Assembly (NCBI GenBank): GCA_006176705.1
Contig: QRFJ01006106.1
Location: 1-64,000 of the forward strand
Length of the DNA stretch: 64,000 nt
Direction: 5' to 3'
From: Cocos nucifera
Lineage: Eukaryota; Streptophyta; Magnoliopsida; Arecales; Arecaceae
A program made the translations under genes and the position numbers. The notes beneath the pieces were generated by a model, which worked only from the letters and a program-made list of their open reading frames with translations, was not told where the DNA came from and did no database searches. This document shows positions 46,957 to 58,200 of the stretch, in pieces (positions within the stretch are counted from its first letter, which is position 1; every line of letters begins with the position of its first letter).

Positions 46957-47809
46957 CCAAAAAAGTGGTCAATAGGAGTCTTGAAAATTTATTACATTGC
47001 TTGATTGCTTGATTGGGGAACATATGGATAACTGAGATCTTTTATTGCCCCGAGCTAAATTTTCATATAATAGTTTTGTTAATAGATCCATTGGCATGAG
47101 TCCTTTTCAAGTAATTCATGGATGTCAATCTAGAAAATCAATAGACCTTATCCCACTACCCATGCATGCTAGAATTTTTGAATCTGTAGAGTTATTTGCA
47201 CAACATGTCAAGAGTTTACATAAAGAGATCAGTAAAAAAATTAGTTTTAGTAATAAAGTTTATAAACATAATACAGATTCTCATCGATGTGCCTAAGAGT
47301 TTGCGGAAGAAGACTATATGATGGTTCGAATGAGGCTTGAATGATTTCCACCAGGAACCATCAAGAAGTTACATACTCGAGGAGTAGGTCCATTTATGAT
47401 TTTAAAGAAGATCGGACTAAATGCATATATTGTGGACTTACCTTTTGATTTTGGGATTAGCTCTACTTTTAACATTGCAGATCTCGTCACCTATAAAGAG
47501 CCAACTTGGATACCTAGTGAGCCATTTGAGCCTAAACCAACCTTTGAAAGAGAGCCTATTCCTGAATGTCCACTAGATAAAATGTAAAAGAATGATCAGA
47601 TTGAGAGAATTTTGGATAAGAAGATCATCTCAACCTGGAGTCGAGGCTATCAGCGGTATTTAGTTAGATGGCGAGGTTGACCGAAGTTCGAGGATACCTA
47701 GATCACTCAAAAAGAGCTGCAGCATATTGATCCTGATTTGCTTCAGCGTCACCAGAGTAGAATCAACCCCCACTCGATAGGATCGAGTTCTTTCCACTCC
47801 GAGAGAATT
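46957..47809 (+). pseudogene. pol: Chromovirus G integrase C-part with chromodomain
   Basis: The frame starts abruptly at KKVVNRSLENLL, which belongs to the middle of a gypsy integrase, and continues as LPRAKFSYNSFVN and GMSPFQVIHG, with a frameshift near 47010 beside a repeated TTGATTGC. The C-terminus carries a chromodomain (ERILDKK; YQRYLVRWRG; HIDPDLLQRH at about 47605-47755). In chromoviruses this domain is thought to guide integration towards heterochromatin. Several stops are present. The junction near 46957 marks the missing RT, RNase H and integrase N-part. Confidence 0.85.
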
Positions 47810-49183
47810 GGTGCGGACACTAGAGTCACCAAAAGTCGGCAACATAATTTAGATTCAATTTGGATTGAAGAAGCCATATCAGAATAACTCTACTTCAGTT
47901 ATTTTGTTCTAATCCTTTTGATTTAATCAATTAGTTCTTTTGATGCATTTAGTTTTGGGTCCATAGGACCATACTTGGGTTTGTTTTGGATTGAGCCTTA
48001 TTTGGAAAGAGACCATCATAAAGAAGCAAGCTTGGTCCATGTCATCTTTGGAGCCACCACCCTCCACACACCCAAGGAGGAAATACACACGCCAGCATGT
48101 GCCAAGCCTAAGGATCCTCGTGCCAAGTTGTGCCAGGCATCAAGCACCCATATAGAGTTCCTTTTCTTTCCTAGAATTTCTTAAGAGTTTTTCATTTCTT
48201 ACTTATTTTGTTAAAAGACTGATTTCTTTCGTATGGTTCCATAAAAGATAGATAGAATATATTATTGTATTTGAAAACCATACATAATGTTTTACTTTTT
48301 TGTTGGGAGGGTTGATTTTTTTCTTGTAAAGGGAATAGGATTCCTAAAGAAATAGGACCCCTAGGATCCTATATAAAGCCATGTATCTTTCATGAATGAG
48401 ACAATGAATGAATGAATGAATCAGCTTACAATTCCCACAAATACTTATGTTGATCACTCCGAGAAGGAGAGGGTGTGAGACCCAAAATTGTCCTACGAGG
48501 GGAGGATGTGAGGCTCACCTTTTTCTATCTTTTTAATCTTTATTTTCTTGAGATTCAGTGTTCATACGACCTTAATTTATCTTCACCATATACCTACATA
48601 AGTCTATTCCACCAAAAGAAGATCTGTCTCCTTCAAGATTTTCATCTATCATGTAGAGAGAGAAAGAGTGATCTATTATTTTACAAATCAAACGTTGACA
48701 AGGACCTTCATTCCTTCTCAACTGATCTTTGATTTTTACTTATTTTTTTCAGATCTGATGTTGGTAAAGACCCAGTTGTTTATCGACAGATCTACTTGGT
48801 TAAAAGATTAAGATCCCAAATCAGGATAGTTTCTTAACTACCATGATCCGGATTCTTCTTATCTTTTTTTTGGATTTTCTTACGGACTTAATTTCTTGCT
48901 ATCCTTCATTCCATTTATATTTTTCTTTTTGTAATTATTCATAAGCAAGTTTAATTTTTACTATCTGTCTATTTACTTTATTATTGCTAGTTATTTATTG
49001 ATCTCTAAAATGGCATTCATCAGCATCATTTAGATTGATCATGCTTTGGTCCTGTGTCAATCAGTCATGCCTCCTGAGCAGAGTATAGAAATAAGGTGCC
49101 ACGATCGGACGTGATTTGTTATTGACGAATGGAAGAAAGCTTGATCTTTTCTCTTTTTTTATTTTTTAGGCTATCCCGCATCA
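47810..49183 (+). repeat. 3' LTR of chromovirus G
   Basis: The LTR starts TGGTGCGGACAC, ends CCCGCATCA and is followed by target duplication ACGGG. TATATAAA is at 48370-48377. Confidence 0.92.
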
Positions 49184-49188
49184 ACGGG

Positions 49189-51555
49189 TATGTGTATTTG
49201 ATGCGACACAAGTCTAAAGCTTTTGAAAAGTTTAAGAAATTCAGACTCAAAGTAGAAAAATAAATAGAAAAATCCATTAAGGTTCTTCAATCAGATCGAG
49301 GAGGCGAATATCTTAGTCGAGAATTTTTAGACTATATTAAGGATATTGGCATAGTCTCTCATTAGACTCCACCTGGAATGGCTCAACTCAACGAGGTTTC
49401 AAAATGAAGAAATTGAATCCTATTAAATATGGTTCGATCCATGATGAGCTTCATAGACCTCCCTGAGTTTCTTTAGGGATATAGTCTATTGACCGCTATA
49501 TATCTACTGAATAGGGTTCCATTTAAAATCGTTCCTACCACACCATATGAGATATGACATGATAAGAAATCAAGTTTGAGTCATCTCAGAATTTGGGGTT
49601 GTCCGGTCCATGTCAAGAGACAATAGATGGATAAGTTAGAGTCTAGTCCTTTAGAGCTCGATTCATAGGATATCCTAAAGGGTTATTAGGATATTATTTC
49701 TATCTTTTGAAAGATCATAATATAATTATGAGTCGACATGCCATCTTTCTTAAAAAATAGTTTATTCAAGATGGTGGCATCGAAAGATAGATTAGGCTCG
49801 AGGAGAAAGTCTCCCAAGAGCCACGAGCCAAGGAACCTATGGAACCAAATCAGATTGAGCCAATCCAACTACTACCTCATCCACCTCATAGATCAGAAAG
49901 AATTTTTTGTCCTTCTAAAAGGTACTTAGGTACTATTTTAGAGGACGTAGAGAAAATGATCCTTATAGAAAAAAGGGTTCATGGTGATGATCCCAAAATC
50001 TATGATAAGGTGATATCAAATATCGACTCTGAGAAATGGTTAGAGGTAATGAAGTCAGAGATTGACTCAAAGTGCTCGAACCAAGTCTGGACCTTAGTAG
50101 ATCCACCTGAAGGTATAGTACCTACTGGATGTAAATGGATCTTCAAGAGAAAGATAGGTGCCGATGGGAATATAGAGACATTCAAAGCAAGGCTCGTAGC
50201 AAAAGGGTATAGTCAGCATGAAGGCATTGACTATCAAGATATTTTTTCATCAGTAGCCATGCTCAAATCCATCCGCACATTGTTTGCTATTGCAGTCTAT
50301 TTTGATTATGAAATTTGGCAGATGGATGTGAAAACGGCGTTCTTAAATGGATATCTTGAGAAAGATATCTATAAAGAACAGCCACTAGGTTTCACATCCA
50401 GTGATACTGATCACAAGGTCTACAAGCTGCAAAGGTCCATATATGGACTTAAGTAAGCATCTTGGAGTTGGAATGCTCGTTTCATTGATGTGATCAAATC
50501 GTTTGGATTCATTAAGAATGAGCAGGAGCCCTATATTTTCAAAAAGGTTAGTGGGAGTGCTATTGTCTTTCTCGTACTATACGTGGGTGACATCCTTCTT
50601 ATTGGGAATGATATTCCCATACTGACCATAATCAAAATGTGGTTATCTAAAGAATTCTCCATGAAAGACTTAAGAGAGGCATCCTTTATTCTAGGAATTA
50701 AGGTCTATAGAGATAGACCAAATAGGATGCTAGGTCTCTTATAGAAGATATATATAGAGGAGGTGCTAAAGAGGTTTAGCATGAAAAACTCCAAGAGGAG
50801 ATTGGTGCCCTTCAGACATGGCATTCATCTCTCCAATAAGATGTGTCCCAACACACTTGAGGAGATTGAACACATGAGCAAGATCTCTTATGCTTCAGTA
50901 ATAGGAAGCCTCATGTATGCCATGCTATGTACAAGACCTGATATTGCCCATGCTGTGAGTGTCACGAGCAAGTATCAGTCAAATCCAGATGAAGAGCACT
51001 GGACTTCTGTGAAATGTATCCTTAAGTACTTGAGAATGATTAAGGATATGTTTCTAGTCTTTGGTAATGGAGAACTCCAGGTCCCGAGGTATGCAAACTC
51101 GGATTTTATGTTCAATATAGATCATCAAAAGTCGACATCTAAAAATTTGTTTATTTGTAATGGTGGTGCTGTCAACTGAAAAAGTTCCAAGCAGATGGTG
51201 ATAGCAGATTCTACCATGGAAGCAGAGTACATCATTATGTCAGAAGCTACAAAGGAGGCATTCTGGTATAAGAAGTTCATTTCAGAGCTCAGAGTGATGC
51301 CATCAGATGTCGTCCCTCTATACTGCAATAACAATGGCATCATAGCCTGAGCTGAGCTGAGGTCTCACCAGATATCCAAGCACATCGAGTGACGATACCA
51401 CCTCATTCGCGATTACCTCGAGAAGTGATACGTCGAGGTCAAGAGAGTTGACACTATAGATAATGCGGCTAATCCACTAACAAAGCCATTCAGTCAGTAG
51501 AAGATCGAAGCCCACCTTGAAAAGATGGGACTTAGATTTGTAGCCAATTAATTTT
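49189..51555 (+). pseudogene. pol: Copia D pol, part after the nested chromovirus: integrase, RT, RNase H
   Basis: The frame resumes with YVYLMRHKSKAFEKF and SDRGGEYLS (integrase). From 49839 there is a 205-residue open stretch of RT (CKWIFKRKIGADGNIE; QMDVKTAFLNG) to a TAA near 50455. The RT catalytic motif is mutated to YVGD at 50580-50591. RNase H follows (EAEYIIMSEATKEA near 51220; DPLTKPFSQ near 51475). A frameshift lies between 49260 and 49839. This is the best preserved RT in the window by open-frame length. Confidence 0.9.
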
Positions 51556-51571
51556 AGGTCAAGTGGAAGTT
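51556..51571 (+). promoter_or_regulatory. Polypurine tract of copia D
   Basis: AGGTCAAGTGGAAGTT lies directly before the TGTTAG LTR start. Confidence 0.7.
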
Positions 51572-53845
51572 TGTTAGATGTGAGCCCTAGAAGCCAGTTT
51601 GGCTGTCACTTGCAATACACTTCTAAAGATAATTTTATAATTTTAATCATAAATTAATAAATAAATTATTTTTTTATCATAGTATGTATTTAAAAGTATC
51701 TATGATACATCCTTAGAGTTAATGATAATGATAATTCATATTTTCAAGAGCTGAAAATTTAAGACATGAATTTTCATAATTAACTCATAAAATGCTCCCA
51801 ACCATAGGATCATCATGAGGATGGTGATCGATCTGGAATGTTAGTGTACGATCACTTTCTTAGGATACATGTGTCTTGAGTCTACGGTGTGGAGATACTG
51901 GAGTGAGAGTATGGGTACTTGTTAGAGAATGAGGGCACTGAGCGTGACCATCTCAAGTAGTCATAAGGAAGTCCACCTTCTCATCTATGACTGACTCGAT
52001 GCTGCAGTGGTGTGTATGGTTCTTTGATCTGAGGTACATCGATAGTTCATCTTGAGGGTGTGATAGTTTGACTACACCATCACTCGATCTCCTAGCCATT
52101 AGGAATCCTGAGGTGTATGTTGCCTATAGCATGTTCATTATAGGAATTGGATAGAACCAATAAGGGGATCTATCTACCTCGATAGATGAGGAGTAGCCCT
52201 ATGATAATCATGAGATTGAGTCCTTAAGCCCATGGCCATGATAGAGTGAAGATGATAGAGAGAGTTTCTATTAGGATTTCATATTGGACTCGAATCGAAT
52301 GATTAATTAACATGACAGACATTGGGTTTGATGAGTTCACCTTAACCCTAATCCTATCGGAGCTCAAGATAGAAGAACCCGATCACACAGGTAACTATAC
52401 CGAGAGGTTCGCTTTCAAATCTAATGGGTTGCCACCATATACTACTAGGTATCACTGATGAATTTTGGGAGTAATTAGAATAATTTTGATGATCAATCAT
52501 TCTAAATATATGAATCAAAAAAGTCCTGATCCATCGAAAGGTGCTTCAATGATGTCGATGATGGAGATCATGACATATCTCATTATCATACAAAACTAAA
52601 CCTAATTGGATCACACAAATAAGGGTATGGATTTGGATATCATCAATTGAGCTAATCCACTTCGATTGATTTGGATTAAATCCAATCAGATTCAAGATAA
52701 TCGTGCTAACACACGATTGAGCCTGACTTTCTCCTTCTGAAATCTTTTTAATTCATCGCAACCAAGTCAAATTTGATTTGACTCATTCTTATATTTTGAA
52801 TGGATTTATTTTTATCTGACTAGAATAAGTTCAGATTAGACTAATTGTAGAAATTAAATCCATTCATAGTCAAATTGGACTAGGGTCAAAAGTTGACTTG
52901 TTTAAGAGAATTGAGGGTCACCTGATCAGATACTTCTACAAAATTCTATAGAAATCATTTTGATCTAATTTTTGGTTATGTGATAGATCATGAATTACAT
53001 ATTGGATGTACCAAATTTTGTGATTTTTGAATGTGTCTAGGCTAAGTAATGATAGAGTTTGATTCAGATCAAACTCTTGAGGGAAGAGTCCTAGGCACAG
53101 TGGACTCTTCCTTACCTGCTCATGCCGCCACCTTCTAGATTGATTTTTGGCATTAAAATCAGATGGGTTCTAGGGATTTTCGTGGAGATCATGTCTATGA
53201 CTCCCAATGGTCAATAAAATGAGGATTTTGGTCAAAGAGGTACTCTAACTTAGCGCTATGCTTTTGCATAAGAACCCTTGCACCAAGGATCTTCATGAAG
53301 AAATATTTTTCATACCCAAAGGCTGTCATTCCATATATCCCACACCCCCTCTATCCTCTCTCTCTCTCTCTCTCTCTTTTCTACATGTCTAAAAAGTTAG
53401 GCACAAATTTGAGAAGAAGATCTAATCAAATTTGTGAAGAATTCAGCATCTACGCGACGGTGCTCATGAGACGGACATGCTGCCTTCAGAAATTTTTTTG
53501 AAGGACTTCCAGATTAGATTCAGATTTGATCTTTGACAAAAATATTTGTGAGGAGATGATGTCTATATCCTTCTTGAGTGTATACCGATAGAGTTCAGGC
53601 GCGTGTGTGGCTCCTTCCAGAATCTTAGGAAACATCAGAATCATCGTAGGGTAATCAGATTACCCAAACAATGTATGATATTAAATCTAATTTAATTTTT
53701 ATTTTAATTTTCAATATTAGATCATCATGATTAGATCTAAGAGCTCTTAGATTAAATTATATTATTTAAAATTTTTTAAAACAATCCATCTTAGATCTGA
53801 TTAGATCTGCATGATCCTACGATAAAAAATAGGATTTTTCCTTCA
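51572..53845 (+). repeat. 3' LTR of copia D
   Basis: 2274 bp, partner of 38002-40216, followed by target duplication GCAGG. It carries the long hairpin at 51716-51786 and a CT microsatellite absent from the 5' copy. Confidence 0.93.
53355..53378. repeat. CT microsatellite
   Basis: About 11 CT units lie in the copia D 3' LTR. The 5' LTR has only CCTCTCTATCTCCCTCTCTT at this place, so the expansion followed insertion. Confidence 0.85.
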
Positions 53846-53850
53846 GCAGG

Positions 53851-55725
53851 AGGATTGATTAGCAATTGGATTGCTAATTAGCTCAATTTGATTGAGCATT
53901 TAGATTGAGAATAAGTTTAATTAAATTAGATTTAATTAGAATTAGTTTAATTTTAATTTTATTTAGTTTAATTAGTTTATTGGATAAGCCAATTGTAAGA
54001 AAAAAATAATTCCTAGTTGGACTAGGATTTGAGTGCACCTAATTTTTAATTATGTTAGGATTTAAATCAGATTTAAATATAATTTAAACCTAACTTAATT
54101 AGATTTCTAGTTGAACTAAGATCACCCATAACTAGGTTGCATTTAATCTGATTTGAATTAGGTTCAAAAATAGTTTTGACCTAGTCAAACAAGAAGAGTC
54201 TTAGTTGGACTAGGACTTTCACTCTTTTTTTGCACCACCTTTGAGCCCATGCCCATTAATTATTTCTAGACTTTTTCTAAGATTTTCACCTCGAAGGAAT
54301 GATTTTGCATGCCCTGTATCTAGTTTAATTTGAATTAAATCTGATTTCATTCATTATGGAAAGAGGTTTGGGTTTGTTTCCTTCTGAAATAGTCCCTCCT
54401 GACCAAAACACCTCTTCCCATCTTGCACCATTTTTCTCCATGCTAAAATATTTTGTTCGCCCCTTTTCTCTCTAGATTTTGTGTGATGGTTTCATTCTCT
54501 CCATGCACAAAAATTGTGGGGAGGCATCTAAGAGTTGGACGCCCCCAAACTCTTCCTTTGTTTTCCTATTTGACTTGGTCTTTTGACCTAGTCAAAGATT
54601 TATTTTGTGGCGCCCTATTTTGTTGAATGAGGATGTGAGAAACATGAGATGATTCCATGGTAATTTTCAGATGAGAAATGGAGAATGGCATGGGGGTTTG
54701 CGGTGCCTAACTTCTTGGAGAAGATCCTTCAATTATGACATCAATAGTTGATGTCTTGATGAAGACAAAGGTAAGAAGAATGTCTTCTCACCTATTTCTC
54801 TTTTAGTGTTTATTTTTTTAATTTTTTTATGATTTTTATATGATAAAAATCTAAGAGAGAAAGAGGAAGGGGGTGTGGGAATAGATGCTCCAAGGAGTTG
54901 GGGCATCATGGTCTCTTTTGGACATGATTTGATCATGTCCTGATGAGAGGAAAGTGAAGAGAAGATAGCATTCTCTTCTAGTTCTTCTGAGAATCCTTTC
55001 ATCTCAATTTTAGTATGATTTTTCTATGAGAAAAATTAGAAAGAAAGACATCTAGAAGCATGAAAATTTTGTAGAGGAGAAGGTCTCCTCTTTTCTAGGT
55101 ATGAAGATCCATTTAGGACATCAATGGTTGATGTCCTAAAAAGAGAGGATGTGTCTTCTCTTAGAATCTTTCTTAACTATTTAATTTCTAATTTTTGGAA
55201 GATCCAAAGGTTAGATTTTTCCCTTAATCCTTCTCATATTCTTTGTCTCTTGGAGTGTCCAAGAGATCTAAAGAACAAATTTTAGATTAACCATCCGAAG
55301 GGATCTGTGAGAATTTAGCACTTCAAGTAGATCTTCGTTCGACGAACGTCCAATTTTGTTGTAGCCTCATATGGATCACCTGTAGAGGTCGAACACATGT
55401 GCAGCTCCAAAGAGAATAATGAGAATCAACCATGGTATTCTTAACCTGCACAAAGGTAAGAGATTTGATCTCTTCTCTCACCTAGATGAGATCTAGGGTT
55501 TAGATCTAGAATCATTTTAGATCTAGGATATTGATTTGATCAATACCAAATCTTTTATTTTTGGATTTAATAATGTATTATGACATGCTATAGGTCCTAG
55601 ATGTATGATTTAGTAATTAGATTACATGCATTTTTAAATTAAATAGTTTAATTTATAACTTTCACGGTGTTACATTTCAAAAAGATTTTGAAATTCATGC
55701 GTGAAACCCTGCATATTTTCCTTCA
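53851..55725 (+). repeat. 5' LTR of copia C, second part
   Basis: It continues from 38001 after copia D, matches 61550-62970 of the C 3' LTR and ends CCTTCA. Three palindromic hairpins lie at 54737-54755, 54920-54940 and 55113-55139. The TAGAGG...GTGCAGCT block is at about 55370-55406. Confidence 0.92.
54737..55139. repeat. Three spaced hairpin units in copia C 5' LTR
   Basis: The cores are GACATCAA-TAG-TTGATGTC, then GGACATGAT paired with ATCATGTCC, then TTAGGACATCAA paired with TTGATGTCCTAA, about 183 and 196 bp apart. Each core lies near AAGAAGA/TCTTCT-rich sequence, suggesting an old triplication of a roughly 190 bp unit. The 3' LTR has all three at about 62427, 62611 and 62804. Confidence 0.8.
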
Positions 55726-57780
55726 ATGGTATCAGAGCATCTAGGTTCATTTATAACATGATCATATTTATATTAAATTAAATCTAAAAAATAAAACTCT
55801 AAAGATCACACATACTACTATAAGGTTGTCTTATTGTAAGGTTTATCCGTTACAGTGGAGAGGTTGTCCTAGTTTGTGCTGATCTATTTTTGAATCATGA
55901 ATAAATTAGATATGATCTAAATAATTTTATGATTTATTTTTTAATTTTAAATTTAAAATTAAATAGATGTTAGATCTATTTTAGATTATTTAGATTAGAT
56001 CTAAATAATATCAAGTCGGATATATTGATTATAAGGTTGTCCTGCTGTAAGGTTTATCCCTTACAGTGGAGGTTGTCCTAGTATATGCTGATCTGAATAA
56101 CCAAAATTATAAATATATTAGATAAGATCTAAGATGATTTATGATTTATTTTTAGATTTTAAATCTAACTTTAAATGATTTATGATCTGATCTATTTGAT
56201 GTATTTTATGTTTAGATTTAGATCCTATTATTACATATGTCGATATGTATCTTTTATTTTTTTAATCTAGAATACATATGATATATTTATTTTATAGAAT
56301 TTAAATTGAGAACTTACTTTCTATAAAATTTTAGATTCAAAATTATAGGATATGATCAAAATATTAAAATAAATCAGATCTAAAACCATATATTAAATAT
56401 GATTTAATGTAAATTATTTATCAATTTTAAAATATTTTAAATGATTAAATCAAAAATTAGTTCTGAGATTCCATAAACTCAAACACATAAGCTTTGAACT
56501 TAATTAAGAATTAAGTGATTGTTTAGGATCTAGGTTTGTGATTTAGAGATCCTAAGATAATTTCATAAAATATGGGTTAAAGGATAATGGGTTAGCTTTG
56601 ATCAGGTCCTTAACTGGATTAGACCTAGGGTTAGATTAAATATGGACTAAGTTAAAAAATTAATCAAATATAATTAATAGTTAATTAGGATCAGGTCATT
56701 TCTATAGATCACTTCAATAGTTGTCATTGTCAAAGTCCATACATCTAATAAATAGATACTGATCGTGGCTCAGTGGTCGAGCCTAAGTCTTTAAGCAGAT
56801 CAAATCAAAACTGATAAATCGATTGGTGTCTAAGATAAGCCTTGCATCCTAGACCGATGGTTTTTAATTGACAGTCTGCTTACCTAGCCATTTTTTATGG
56901 TGTCTAAGATAAGTCTTAGCAGACCCTCCCACCGATCTCACTTACCTGGCTAATGTGGTTAATCAGGTCTTGATTAGGTTGCTCATGGATTCATGCTAAC
57001 CCATGTCACACAGGAAATTAGTGAGACTAATTTTATTCAGTGAGATTGATCTAGGTGCCCATGGACCGATATTGATCTTAGTCCTCATAAAAGACTTGAG
57101 AAGTCAGTGGGAGGACTTGACTTGATGAAGTCAGTGGAAGCAAATTGGTCCATATCCTTTCAATCCTTAAATCATAAATAATTTAAAATTTTTAAATTTA
57201 TTAGGTTCTTAAAGTGATAAAATTATGGAGATAACTAAATCATAGCCTCCCATTAAGTTGGATGATAATCAGTCCATTAACTCAATAATCATTGGAGGCC
57301 TAATGGCCTGGTGCTTATTGACTAATAGAATTATCATTCATAATATGATAACTTGGAAGTATCTCTCTAATGGTGGTTAGGTTGGCCAACCAAAGTTGGG
57401 CTTAATCATTCATTGGTTAGATGCATCAATTATGGTCATGTTAATGGTTGGACCTAACCAGATCTTTATAGTGAAGGCCAAAGTCTACTGATTAGGTTTC
57501 TAGGGCAAAATTAAATTACTAGAAGTTGTTAGGAAAAATAATTGGTTAATGAACCTACCCGTAGATGCACATAGGTTGGCCGACCAAAGTCGGGCTTGTG
57601 TGTAGTTTATGTGGATTCTATTACCTACTAGAAAATTAAAGTAATTTCTTGAATTGGAGACAGAGGCTACCAATTCGAATAAAATAGTAGGAGAACCTTA
57701 AGACTAAAGTCCAAGTCTCTAGGCATAAAATAATTCATATACTTAGGTCATTGTTCTCTTCTCTCAAAATAAGGATAAAC
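55726..57780 (+). other. Primer-binding site and leader of copia C
   Basis: ATGGTATCAGAGCATCTAGG at 55726 is the initiator tRNA-Met site. The 2 kb leader has no coding signal. Two copies of a leader motif lie at about 55818-55878 and 56030-56086, each with a TGTAAGG-TTTATC-CCTTACA-type hairpin (55835-55854 and 56046-56065). Later come the segment near 56860-56950 shared with A, B and D, the stem 57374-57382 with 57452-57460, and the pre-gag block at 57655-57699. Confidence 0.85.
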
Positions 57781-58200
57781 CCTAATTGCTCCAATCACTA
57801 ATAGACAGTGATGACTTATGGGATCCAACTTCGATAATTAGTATCAAAAGTTAAATTTGGTTCGGTAGTACAAATGGGTTCATATTGGGGCTTCTTAGCC
57901 TAGTCAAAATAATTAGTCTAATATTGATCCAAATCAAGCATAGTGCTTCTACTATTAGAAGCAGGATCATAAGAAAAAGAATTATCTTATTTTTCTTGAC
58001 CATAATAGGTTGAATAAGAGAAAGGGGCAAGAGTTGCTTATCAAGGATGTTATATGATAACATCTTGAAATTTTTCTATATGTAATTCTACTAGCTGGGT
58101 ATTGGATACTAGGAGTCCTATGCAATTTATTACAAGGATTTTTGTAAGTGAAATATTTAAAAATGGTGAAAAATTTTTGAACGTTAGAGATGAAAGTTCT
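57781..58200 (+). pseudogene. gag: Copia C gag remnant, zinc knuckle and protease
   Basis: The gag start region passes within about 100 bp into a decayed knuckle (near 57943) and WVLDTRSP (protease, near 58096, with the catalytic Gly lost). The central gag is missing exactly as in copia A. The region is heavily interrupted by stops. Confidence 0.75.

Larger units (their letters stand above)
43690..49183 (+). mobile_element. Chromovirus G: Ty3/gypsy element lacking RT-RNase H
   Basis: LTRs of 1353 bp (43690-45042) and 1374 bp (47810-49183) start TGGTGC and end GCATCA. The target duplication is ACAAG at 43685-43689 against ACGGG at 49184-49188; the second fits the interrupted integrase codons. 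The interior is only 2.8 kb: gag, protease, a junction, the integrase end and a chromodomain. The polymerase is absent, so this copy could only have moved with help, or was deleted after insertion. LTR divergence is about 8 % by eye over 295 bp, mostly C/T and G/A changes. Confidence 0.93.
38002..53845 (+). mobile_element. Copia D: full-length Ty1/copia with a chromovirus nested in its integrase
   Basis: LTRs are 38002-40216 and 51572-53845, both TGTTAG...CCTTCA. GCAGG flanks the element at 37997-38001 and 53846-53850. An empty copy of the site exists in the C 3' LTR near 61540-61560, confirming the ends. Without nested element G the element is about 10.3 kb. The order is gag, protease, integrase, RT, RNase H. 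LTR divergence is about 7 % by eye over 255 bp. Confidence 0.95.
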
